Shown here in pieces: positions 29,928-37,492 of a DNA stretch of 39,484 nucleotides. The stretch is from Bifidobacterium sp. GTDB taxonomy: Bacteria > Actinomycetota > Actinomycetes > Actinomycetales > Bifidobacteriaceae. The first letter of the stretch is position 1, and each line of letters opens with the position of its first letter. The position numbers and the translations under genes were made by a program. The notes under the pieces were generated by a model. The model had not been told where the DNA came from. It did not search any database and saw nothing but the letters and a program-made list of their open reading frames with translations. Location of the stretch: assembly GCF_022640935.1 (NCBI RefSeq), contig NZ_JALCCV010000020.1, positions 1-39,484 of the forward strand, read 5' to 3'.

Positions 29928-31466
29928 ATGAACGATTCCACTTCTTGGAGCAACCCGCTGCGCGACCCGCGCGATCTGCGCCTGCCGCGCATCGCCGGCC
30001 CCTGCAGCCTCGTGATCTTCGGCGTCACCGGTGACTTGGCGCAGAAGAAACTGCTGCCCGCCATCTACGACTTGGACAACCGGGGCCTGCTGCCGCCGAG
30101 CTTCAGCCTGATCGGCTTCGCCCGCCGCGACTGGACGAACGAGCATTTCATCGAATTCGTCAAGGCCGCCGTCCAGAAGGGCTCGCGCACGCCATTCAAG
30201 GATTCGACGTGGGAGAATCTCGCCAAAGGCATCCGCTTCGTGCAAGGCACATTCGACGATTCCGAAGCCTTCACACGCCTGAGCAACACCGTGCAGGAAC
30301 TCGACCGCGACCGCGGCACGCGCGGCAACCACGCGTTCTACATGTCCGTGCCGCCCAGCGCCTTCCCCATCGTCTCCAAGCAGCTCGCCGCATCCGGCCT
30401 GTCCCGTTCCAGCGAAGGCGCGTGGCGACGGGTCATCATCGAGAAGCCCTTCGGCCGCGACTTGGCCAGCGCCAAGGAGCTCGACCGCGTGGTCTCCGAG
30501 GTATTCGACCCCAGCTCGGTCTTCCGCATCGACCATTACCTGGGCAAGGAGACCGTGCAGAACCTGCTCGCGCTGCGCTTCGCGAACACGATGTACGAGC
30601 CGATCTGGAATTCGAATTACGTCGATCACGTGCAGATCACAATGGCCGAGGACATCGGCATTGGCGGTCGCGCAGGATATTACGACGGCATCGGCGCCGC
30701 CCGCGACGTGATTCAGAACCATCTGCTGCAGCTCATGGCCCTGACCGCCATGGAGGAGCCGGTGAGCTTCTCCGCCGACGATCTGGCCACTGAAAAGTCC
30801 AAGGTCCTCTCGGCCGTCCGCCTGCCCAAAGACCTCGCTGCGAACACCGCTCGCGGGCAATACGCCGCCGGCTGGCAAGGCTCTACCCGCGTCAGTGGCT
30901 ATTTCGACGAAAAAGGCGTTTCGCCCGACAGCACGACCGAAACCTACGCCGCGATTCGCCTCGACGTGGATACGCGGCGCTGGGCTGGAGTGCCGTTCTA
31001 CCTGCGCACCGGCAAGCGACTGGGCAAGCGCGTCACCGAAATCGCGGTCGTCTTCAAACGCGCCCCGCATTTGCCGTTCGAGAATACGGCGGTGCAGGAG
31101 CTGGGCAAGAACGCGATCGTCATCCGCGTGCAGCCCGACGAAGGCGTGACCATGCGCTTCGGCTCCAAGGTGCCGGGCGGCTCCTCGATGGAGGTGCGCG
31201 ATGTGTCGATGGACTTCAGCTACGGCCGCTCGTTCACTGAAAGTTCCCCGGAGGCTTACGAACGCTTGATTCTCGACGTGTTGCTCGGAGATCCGCCGTT
31301 ATTCCCCACCACCGAGGAAGTCAACCTCAGCTGGAAGATCCTCGACCCGATCGAAGAGTTCTGGACCACCCAAGGCCGGCCGCAGCCGTATCGCTCCGGC
31401 ACTTGGGGACCGGCCGAGGCCGATGAGATGCTGAAGCGCGAAGGCCGCCATTGGAGGATGCCATGA
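29928..31466 (+). CDS. zwf: Glucose-6-phosphate 1-dehydrogenase
   Basis: The protein has 512 residues, normal length. It shows the NADP-binding FGVTGDLAQKKLLPAI (31-46), the active-site RIDHYLGKE (about 200-208) and EKPFGRD. It oxidises glucose-6-phosphate to 6-phosphogluconolactone and makes NADPH. Bifidobacteria use the fructose-6-phosphate phosphoketolase shunt for energy, so this route mainly serves NADPH and pentose supply. The end overlaps opcA as ATGA, and pgl follows, giving an ordered pathway cluster. Confidence 0.96.
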   Translation: MNDSTSWSNPLRDPRDLRLPRIAGPCSLVIFGVTGDLAQKKLLPAIYDLDNRGLLPPSFSLIGFARRDWTNEHFIEFVKAAVQKGSRTPFKDSTWENLAKGIRFVQGTFDDSEAFTRLSNTVQELDRDRGTRGNHAFYMSVPPSAFPIVSKQLAASGLSRSSEGAWRRVIIEKPFGRDLASAKELDRVVSEVFDPSSVFRIDHYLGKETVQNLLALRFANTMYEPIWNSNYVDHVQITMAEDIGIGGRAGYYDGIGAARDVIQNHLLQLMALTAMEEPVSFSADDLATEKSKVLSAVRLPKDLAANTARGQYAAGWQGSTRVSGYFDEKGVSPDSTTETYAAIRLDVDTRRWAGVPFYLRTGKRLGKRVTEIAVVFKRAPHLPFENTAVQELGKNAIVIRVQPDEGVTMRFGSKVPGGSSMEVRDVSMDFSYGRSFTESSPEAYERLILDVLLGDPPLFPTTEEVNLSWKILDPIEEFWTTQGRPQPYRSGTWGPAEADEMLKREGRHWRMP

Positions 31467-32398
31467 TCATCGATATGCCCAACACCCACACCAGCGAGAT
31501 CTCCCGTAAGATCGACGAGTTGCACGAGGAGCGCGGCGAGGCCGCGACCGGCCGCGTACTCACATTGCTGGTCGTCACAGAGGACTCCGAGCTCGAACAT
31601 GCACTGCAGATCGCGAACGCTGCCAGCCGCGAGCACCCGTGCCGTGTCATCGCGATCGTGCCGGACAATAATTCCGACATTGACCCGCAGGACGATGATT
31701 CGAACCTCAACGCCCAAGTGCGCTTCGGCTCGGACGCCGGGGCCGGCGAGATCATCATCCTGCACCCACGCAACGGGCTGATCCGCCATCAGGACACGCT
31801 TGTCATCCCGCTGCTCGTGCCCGACGCGCCGATCGTGGCATGGTGGCCGACCAATCCGCCCGCCGTACCGTCCAAGGACCTGCTCGGCGCGATGGCCCGC
31901 AGCCGCATCACCGATGCGATGCACTCCGGCAACCCCGAGGCAACGATGGAACGGCTGCGCCGTAATCTATGCGCCGAGGATGTCGATCTGTCGTGGACGC
32001 GTCTGACCGTGTGGCGCGCGATGCTCGCTTCGATGCTCGACCAACCGCCGTACCTGCCGATCCTCAAGGCGAAAGTCGCCGGCCCGAAGAACTTCCTGCC
32101 GCTCGACCTGCTGCGTGCTTGGCTGCGTCTGCGGCTCGACGTGCCGGTCGAATTGGAAATCGTGCCGGACGCGCTGGCGATAACCGGCGTGTACCTGACC
32201 CGTGAGGACGGCGTGATCTCGCTCGAACGGCCCGCCGAGGACCACACTGTCGTGTGGCAGCCGAATCAGGCGCCGCAGCCGATCTCCATGCCCATCCGTT
32301 CCGACGTGGACTGCCTGATCGAGGAATTGCGCCGGCTCGAACCCGACGAGGTGTACGCCGAAGTCATCAACTCCGGCTGGGACCTGATGTACAGCTGA
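31463..32398 (+). CDS. opcA: Glucose-6-phosphate dehydrogenase assembly protein OpcA
   Basis: The protein has 311 residues. The actinobacterial OpcA features are there: a Rossmann-like N-terminus (TGRVLTLLVVTEDSELEHAL), VPDAPIVAWWPTNPP, and a C-terminal block with VYAEVINSGW. OpcA assembles or activates glucose-6-phosphate dehydrogenase and is nearly always encoded next to zwf. The ATG at 31463 lies 5 nt after GGAGG and overlaps the zwf stop; a TTG four codons upstream (31451) is possible but lacks a ribosome-binding site. Confidence 0.93.
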   Translation: MIIDMPNTHTSEISRKIDELHEERGEAATGRVLTLLVVTEDSELEHALQIANAASREHPCRVIAIVPDNNSDIDPQDDDSNLNAQVRFGSDAGAGEIIILHPRNGLIRHQDTLVIPLLVPDAPIVAWWPTNPPAVPSKDLLGAMARSRITDAMHSGNPEATMERLRRNLCAEDVDLSWTRLTVWRAMLASMLDQPPYLPILKAKVAGPKNFLPLDLLRAWLRLRLDVPVELEIVPDALAITGVYLTREDGVISLERPAEDHTVVWQPNQAPQPISMPIRSDVDCLIEELRRLEPDEVYAEVINSGWDLMYS

Positions 32399-32430
32399 GC
32401 CATGTGTTTGAGTTGTTTGCTTGACTACGT

Positions 32431-32468
32431 GAATGGCTGCAGCCGCAAGGGCCGGTTCGCAGCCATTC
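32431..32468. terminator. 10-bp hairpin between opcA and pgl
   Basis: GAATGGCTGC (32431-32440) and GCAGCCATTC (32459-32468) form perfect arms with an 18-nt loop in the 131-bp gap. It may attenuate read-through from opcA, so pgl may have part of its expression from its own promoter. Confidence 0.5.
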
Positions 32469-32529
32469 GCATGAACGCATGCGATGTTTCGTAGCGGCAA
32501 TATTCGCAATGATAAAAGGGGGATCCGAT

Positions 32530-33330
32530 ATGGCCGAACGCCGACTCGTCGTGTATCGCGATAGCGACACCATCGCCCAGGCCGGGGCGCAACGCACACT
32601 GCTGGCGATTGTGGACACGCTCGGCACGCAGCCGGCACCAAGGCGTTTCGATCTCGCGCTCACCGGCGGCTCCGACAGCCTGAAGGCACTGAGCTACATG
32701 TCTTCGAACCCGTTGACGGATATCATCGACTGGCCGCGCGTCCAAATCTGGTGGGGCGACGAACGTTTCGTCGCCGCCGATGACGAGGACCGCAACGCCC
32801 TGCAGGCCCGGCGCAGATTCCTGGATGCGCTGGTGGACGATGGCCGCCTTCCTGCGGCGAATATCCACGAAATGCCCGCCGACACCCGTTCGGCAGAACA
32901 GATCGCCGCGGCCAGCGATACGGATAACGACAAGTTGCTGGATGCCGCCGCGCAGCGATACGAGCACGAGCTCACGTCGGAACTCGGCGAGCAGCCGGCG
33001 TTCGATCTGCTGATCCTCGGCATGGGTCCAGACGGCCATTACGCCTCGCTCTTCCCCGGCCACACCGAAATCAACATCGCCGATCGACTCGTCGTCGGCG
33101 TCAGCCACTCGCCGAAACTGCCTCCGCTGCGGCTCTCGCTCACCGCCCCGCTGCTGGCCCGCAGCCGCCGCACTTGGTTTTTCACCGCCGGGGCCGCCAA
33201 AGCCGACGCCATCGCCCAGGTTTTCGTCAAACCAGACAATCCCGATTATCCGTCGTCATTCGCCGCCGGCACCGACGAATTCATCTGGTTCGCCAACGCC
33301 GATGCCGCGGCGAAAGCCCTGCAACAATAA
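32530..33330 (+). CDS. pgl: 6-phosphogluconolactonase
   Basis: The protein has 266 residues. It hydrolyses 6-phosphogluconolactone, the zwf product. DevB/Pgl family motifs: FDLALTGGSDSLKAL near the N-terminus, WWGDERFVAADDEDRN, and ILGMGPDGHYASLFPGH. The ATG at 32530 is chosen because AGGGGGA lies 7 nt upstream and family homology starts there; an earlier in-frame ATG would add 17 unsupported residues. It converges with gnd, which catalyses the next step. Confidence 0.94.
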   Translation: MAERRLVVYRDSDTIAQAGAQRTLLAIVDTLGTQPAPRRFDLALTGGSDSLKALSYMSSNPLTDIIDWPRVQIWWGDERFVAADDEDRNALQARRRFLDALVDDGRLPAANIHEMPADTRSAEQIAAASDTDNDKLLDAAAQRYEHELTSELGEQPAFDLLILGMGPDGHYASLFPGHTEINIADRLVVGVSHSPKLPPLRLSLTAPLLARSRRTWFFTAGAAKADAIAQVFVKPDNPDYPSSFAAGTDEFIWFANADAAAKALQQ

Positions 33331-33484
33331 TCAGGCCTTCCTCAGGCAAGAGCCATGAATAGAACAGCATTTCGCCTTTGATGCTCCTCTTTCGTGACGC
33401 TAATCCCAGTTTGGAGTCGCACCAAGGCAGCATCTCTCCTAGTCAACGCCCCCTGCTGTGACGGACAGCTAGGATCGGCGTCAC

Positions 33485-33519
33485 GAACAGGGCGCAAAGG
33501 CCGAGATGCCGCCCTGTTC
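33485..33519. terminator. Hairpin between convergent pgl and gnd
   Basis: GAACAGGGCG (33485-33494) and CGCCCTGTTC (33510-33519) form a perfect 10-bp stem with a 15-nt loop in the 226-bp gap. It can serve both strands. The rest of the gap shows nothing coding. Confidence 0.6.
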
Positions 33520-33556
33520 CCCGTGCGTCTATCGCACTCGAGCAAGAGCGAAAATA

Positions 33557-35008
33557 CTACGCCTCGACCTCGGGGCGGCCGTCTTCGGCCCACAGGGTAT
33601 GGAAGGCGCCGGGGGCGTCAATGCGGCCGTAGGTGTGCGCGCCGAAGAAGTCGCGTTGGCCCTGGATGAGAGCAGCGGGCAGACGCTTCGAGCGCAGACC
33701 GTCGTAGTACGACAGCGAGCTGGAGAAGGCCGGGACCGGGATGCCGTAGGTGGCGGCGCGGGCCACGACGCGGCGCCAGGATTCCTGGGCCTCTTCGATT
33801 GCGGTCTTGAAGTACGGTGCGAACAGCAGCGAAACATTGGCTTCGCCGGATTCGAAGGCGTCGGAGACGACGTTCAGGAACTGTGCCCGGATGATGCATC
33901 CGCCGCGCCAGATGCGGGCGACGGCTGCCAGATCAATGTTCCAGTCGTATTCCTTCGCGCCGGCGTTGATCTCGTCGAAGCCCTGCGCGTAGGCGACGAT
34001 CTTCGAGGCATAGAGTGCATGGCGAATATCCTCGATGAAACTCTCGCGTTCGTCGGCGGGGATGTTCAGTGAACCATCAGGGCCGGTCAGCTGCTGCCTG
34101 GCGGCCTCCTCGCGCTGCGCAGCCTGGCTGGACAGGCCGCGGGCGAACACCGCTTCGGCGATGCCGGTGACCGGGATAGCCAGCGCAAGCGCGGTCTGCA
34201 CGGTCCAGGTGCCGGTGCCCTTCATGCCCGCATGGTCGACGATGAGGTCCACGAGCGGCTTGCCGGTTTTCTTGTCGGTCTGGTGCAGCACCTCGGCCGT
34301 TATCTCGATGAGGTATGAATTGAGTTCGGTGGTGTTCCACTGGCCGAACACGTCGGCGATCTCGCCCGGCTCAAGGCCCAGGCCACGGCGCATCAAGTCG
34401 TAGCTTTCGGCGATCAGCTGCATGTCGGCGTATTCGATGCCGTTGTGCACCATCTTGACGAAATGGCCTGCGCCGTTCTCTCCGATATGGGTCACACACG
34501 GCTCTCCTTCGGCGACTGCCGCGATGGACTTGAGGATCGGCCCGAGCGTCTGCCAGGATTCTTCAGTGCCGCCGGGCATCATGGACGGGCCGTTGAGCGC
34601 GCCCTCTTCGCCGCCGGAGACGCCGCAGCCGACGTAGTGGAAGCCGCGAGCGCGGATCTCCTTCTCGCGCCGGATCGTGTCCTTGAAATATGAATTGCCA
34701 CCGTCGACGATGATATCGCCCGGCTCCATCGCATTGGCCAGCTCGTTGATCACCGCATCGGTCGGTGCGCCGGCCTTGACCATGATGATGGCGGTGCGGG
34801 GCTTGCTCAGCGACGCGACGAATTCCTCGATGGTCCTGGAGGGCACGAACTTGCCCTCGCTGCCATGCTCGGCCATGAGCTTTTCCGTGCGCTCGTAGTG
34901 ACGGTTGTACAGCGCCACGGTATTGCCGTGATGCGCCAGATTGCGCGCCAGATTGGAACCCATGGCTGCGAGTCCGATAACCCCAATGTTTGCTGTTGCC
35001 TCGGCCAT
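33557..35008 (-). CDS. gnd: 6-phosphogluconate dehydrogenase (decarboxylating)
   Basis: The protein has 483 residues, normal for the long form. It shows the NADP-binding GLAAMGSNLARNLAHHG (13-29), DGGNSYF, the signature GVSGGEEGALNGPSMMPGG, the active-site HIGENGAGHFVKMVHNGIEY and MKGTGTWT. It converts 6-phosphogluconate to ribulose-5-phosphate with NADPH. AAAGGCGAGG precedes the ATG. It completes the oxidative pentose-phosphate branch begun by zwf, opcA and pgl on the other strand. Confidence 0.96.
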   Translation of the reverse strand: MAEATANIGVIGLAAMGSNLARNLAHHGNTVALYNRHYERTEKLMAEHGSEGKFVPSRTIEEFVASLSKPRTAIIMVKAGAPTDAVINELANAMEPGDIIVDGGNSYFKDTIRREKEIRARGFHYVGCGVSGGEEGALNGPSMMPGGTEESWQTLGPILKSIAAVAEGEPCVTHIGENGAGHFVKMVHNGIEYADMQLIAESYDLMRRGLGLEPGEIADVFGQWNTTELNSYLIEITAEVLHQTDKKTGKPLVDLIVDHAGMKGTGTWTVQTALALAIPVTGIAEAVFARGLSSQAAQREEAARQQLTGPDGSLNIPADERESFIEDIRHALYASKIVAYAQGFDEINAGAKEYDWNIDLAAVARIWRGGCIIRAQFLNVVSDAFESGEANVSLLFAPYFKTAIEEAQESWRRVVARAATYGIPVPAFSSSLSYYDGLRSKRLPAALIQGQRDFFGAHTYGRIDAPGAFHTLWAEDGRPEVEA

Positions 35009-35532
35009 ATGCCTCGCCTTTCAGATCGGTTGTGCGAATTCGACATATCCGCTATACGCCACATCAGTCTATCCCGCACGCTTGAGACACGCACCATCCG
35101 TCTCGTATTCCTTCCCACAGCGAACGCTTCGAATATCAACGACGCCGAGGGGCGGCCAAAGCGCCATGAAAACGCTATGGAGAGGCATCGATGGCAGCAT
35201 GACGGGAACTGATATGGGCACACCGGCAGACCGCCGCAGCCGTCCATGCCGACCCGTAATCTGCTGTGCAAAACCGCGCCGCGGCGGCACACGACAGTGC
35301 GGCAATAGCGGGAACGACGACGGCTGAAACAGCGCAGGCGACGATGCCCGTCCGAGGCAGCCGCGAGCCGGCCCGACAGGCGGTCTCGCGGCCGTTTCGC
35401 GTTTACGGCATCCGCTGGAATGCATCCGACAAGACAGGCCGCAAGGGAAACGCGCCTGCAGGCGCCGCCCTCGCACAGAGGTTTGGGCTTGCGGAGGAAA
35501 TCCGATTGTCGGAGGAAAGGACCCGGGCATCA
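35009..35532. other. 524-bp divergent gap between gnd and the tetR-type gene
   Basis: It should contain the promoters of gnd (minus) and the regulator (plus). The regulator frame stays open upstream to 35266, but that part is compositionally biased (Arg/Ala/Gly) and has no family resemblance. No RNA gene, repeat or clear operator was recognised. Confidence 0.4.
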
Positions 35533-36273
35533 ATGCCACGTATCAGCGAGGCGAATCTCGAGGAGCACCGCCGCAGCACGATGAATGCGTTGCTCGATTG
35601 CGCGGAACAAATCGTGAAGACCCAAGGCAATGACGCGCTCACGCCTGCAGCTGTGGGCGAAGGAGCGGGAATCGCCCGGAATTCGATCTATCGCTATGTC
35701 AAAAACATGGACGATCTGCGCCGCAAGCTCCTGCAGCGCCACTTGCCCGATTGGCGCAAGGCGCTTGAAGATGGACTGGTTGGAGTAAGCGATCCGGTCG
35801 AAGTCATCGCCGTCTGGGTACGCATCAACCTCGAACAGACCTCGATTCATGGGCATGGCTGGATGATGCGGCTGCATGCCACCGGCAACGCGACGGCGCA
35901 TGCATCCAAGCCGGATCCTGGGCCCAGCCTCAAATCTGAAAATGCAGCCGCTACTGCCGCCACTGGCCATGCCAGCCCCGATAACACCGACACCGCCAAC
36001 GCCGATACCGGCGGCAAACCTGATTTCCATGCCTCGATCGCCATGCCCATCATCCGCGCGTGGCGCCAGCTATGCCCGAGCTCGCCGCGCACCGGGGCCG
36101 CACTCACCAGAGGTCTGGTGTCCAGCGGCATGCGGCTCCTCGAATCAGCGCGTGACGACGATCAGGCCCATGCCGTTATCTTCCAGATCGAGCAGGCGGC
36201 ACGAGCCGTGGCCCAAGCGTTGCGCGAGGATGGCACGGCGGAAAAAAGTGCTAGCCAAACTACGCCGGTGTGA
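35533..36273 (+). CDS. TetR-family transcriptional regulator
   Basis: The protein has 246 residues. The N-terminal HTH is typical: LLDCAEQIVKTQGNDALTPA, AVGEGAGIARNSIYRYVKNM and LRRKLLQRHL (about residues 20-75). The ligand-binding half contains a low-complexity Ala/Thr/Asp insert (about 115-170) that looks disordered. GGAGGAAAGG upstream supports the ATG at 35533. It lies upstream of nrdHIE, but the 199-bp gap holds NrdR-type sites, so regulation of the nrd genes by this protein is not implied. Its target is unknown. Confidence 0.82.
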   Translation: MPRISEANLEEHRRSTMNALLDCAEQIVKTQGNDALTPAAVGEGAGIARNSIYRYVKNMDDLRRKLLQRHLPDWRKALEDGLVGVSDPVEVIAVWVRINLEQTSIHGHGWMMRLHATGNATAHASKPDPGPSLKSENAAATAATGHASPDNTDTANADTGGKPDFHASIAMPIIRAWRQLCPSSPRTGAALTRGLVSSGMRLLESARDDDQAHAVIFQIEQAARAVAQALREDGTAEKSASQTTPV

Positions 36274-36355
36274 TTTATTCAACATTTCCACAATTGCGCC
36301 GCGATGGGCCATAAGGTCGAAATCTCTTGCGGCCGTAGGCTTTCGAGAACACTAA

Positions 36356-36403
36356 GTACTATATCTAGTGGTCGAAGCTTCGACACGCCACTAGAGATGG
36401 TGT
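36356..36403. promoter_or_regulatory. Tandem NrdR-like boxes upstream of nrdH
   Basis: Box 1 GTACTATATCTAGTGG (36356-36371) and box 2 CCACTAGAGATGGTGT (36388-36403) each match the NrdR consensus ACACTATATATAGTGT at 12 of 16 positions. Their starts are 32 bp apart, about three helical turns, which is the spacing typical of NrdR sites. A perfect 14-bp palindrome GTCGAAGCTTCGAC (36371-36384) lies between them. Confidence 0.8.
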
Positions 36404-36472
36404 TTATTTCCAAATCACATGCATGTAATCTATGTAGCCAGACACATTGAAGCAATAACCTGGAGGAAAGCC

Positions 36473-36754
36473 ATGACCGTCACCGTCTTCACCAAGTACC
36501 GCTGCCCGCAGTGCGAGGCCACCAAACGCCAGCTCACTAAGCAGGGCATCGACTTCGACGTCGTCGACTTGGCCGAGAATCCTTCCACGCTTGAGCAGCT
36601 GCAGCAGGCCGGCTTCCGCCAGGCCCCGGTGGTCATCACCCCCGATGCCTCGTGGAGCGGGTACCGTCCCGACCTTATCAAGCAGCTGGCCGCGCAGGAA
36701 ATAGCCGCGCCTCGAACAGCTCACAGTGCCGCTTCGCTGAGCGTGCCGGCATGA
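36473..36754 (+). CDS. nrdH: Glutaredoxin-like NrdH redoxin
   Basis: The protein has 93 residues. The redox-active motif CPQC (C11, C14) sits after the first strand, and WSGYRPDLIKQL near the C-terminus is the NrdH signature that binds thioredoxin reductase instead of glutathione. It supplies electrons to the class Ib ribonucleotide reductase. GGAGGAAAG precedes the ATG by a few bases. Its stop overlaps the nrdI start as ATGA. Confidence 0.94.
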   Translation: MTVTVFTKYRCPQCEATKRQLTKQGIDFDVVDLAENPSTLEQLQQAGFRQAPVVITPDASWSGYRPDLIKQLAAQEIAAPRTAHSAASLSVPA

Positions 36755-37251
36755 GTGAAACGCAGACCGGCGCGCTCAGCGGGCCGTTGTATGAAGCGCA
36801 AGGAGAAACGATCGGAGCGATCGTCTTCTTCTCTTCAGCTTCGGAAAATACTGCACGCTTCGTCGACAGCTGCCATTTCCAGGATGAGGGCATCAACGTC
36901 TACCGCATCCCGCTGCGTCCCAAGGACCCGGCGCTCAACGTGCGCGAACCGTATGTTCTCATCGTGCCAACGTATGGTGGCGGCAGCGCCCACAAGGCCG
37001 TGCCGACCCAGGTCAAGCAGTTCCTCAACGATCCGGGCAATCGCGAATACATCCGCGGGGTCATCGCCTCAGGCAACTCCAACTTCGGCGAGGGCTACTG
37101 CATCGCGGGCGACATCATCTCGGCGAAATGCAAAGTGCCGTTCATGTATCGTTTCGAGCTCATGGGCACCCCGGAGGATCAGACCGCCGTGCGGCAAGGG
37201 TTGCTCGATTTCTTCTCGAAGGCGCGTCAGCCGGTTGGGGATGGCGTCTAA
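36751..37251 (+). CDS. nrdI: NrdI flavodoxin-like protein
   Basis: The protein has 166 residues. It has the flavodoxin-like FMN site (VFFSSASENTARFVD), PTYGGG and the GVIASGNSNFGEGYCIAGD block of NrdI. NrdI makes the oxidant needed to assemble the Mn(III)2-tyrosyl cofactor of NrdF. It is translationally coupled to nrdH and sits before nrdE, the usual class Ib order. Confidence 0.94.
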   Translation: MSETQTGALSGPLYEAQGETIGAIVFFSSASENTARFVDSCHFQDEGINVYRIPLRPKDPALNVREPYVLIVPTYGGGSAHKAVPTQVKQFLNDPGNREYIRGVIASGNSNFGEGYCIAGDIISAKCKVPFMYRFELMGTPEDQTAVRQGLLDFFSKARQPVGDGV

Positions 37252-37492
37252 CAAGGGCTGCGCAGCTTCAGCCAGGACTTGCTGGCTGCAATTGGCAAAG
37301 CTCTTATATACACGAAGATAGCCAAGTTGTTTCTCCGTACTCAATTGGGATCCCCGCTACGGGAGAAGCCGCTGGCAAACGCTTCTAATCGTGCCGCTAA
37401 GCCGCTGCACCGCTTGGCCGGCAGCGCACGCAGTCGCCACGCACAACTTCATTTTTACGCAATCCATACGCATCACATCAAAGGACAGCCTC
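37252..37492. other. 241-bp gap between nrdI and nrdE
   Basis: It holds a small hairpin (CAGCCAG 37269-37275, CTGGCTG 37282-37288) soon after the nrdI stop and otherwise nothing recognised. The length suggests that nrdE has additional control or its own promoter. Confidence 0.4.

Noticed and set aside
29916..31070. Long minus-strand open frame of 384 codons opposite zwf
   Set aside because: It mirrors a well-supported zwf gene; high GC makes long antisense frames common and the product resembles no family.
35266..35532. N-terminal extension of the TetR-family regulator
   Set aside because: The upstream part is low-complexity, lacks a ribosome-binding site and would place 89 residues before the HTH, which normally starts the protein.
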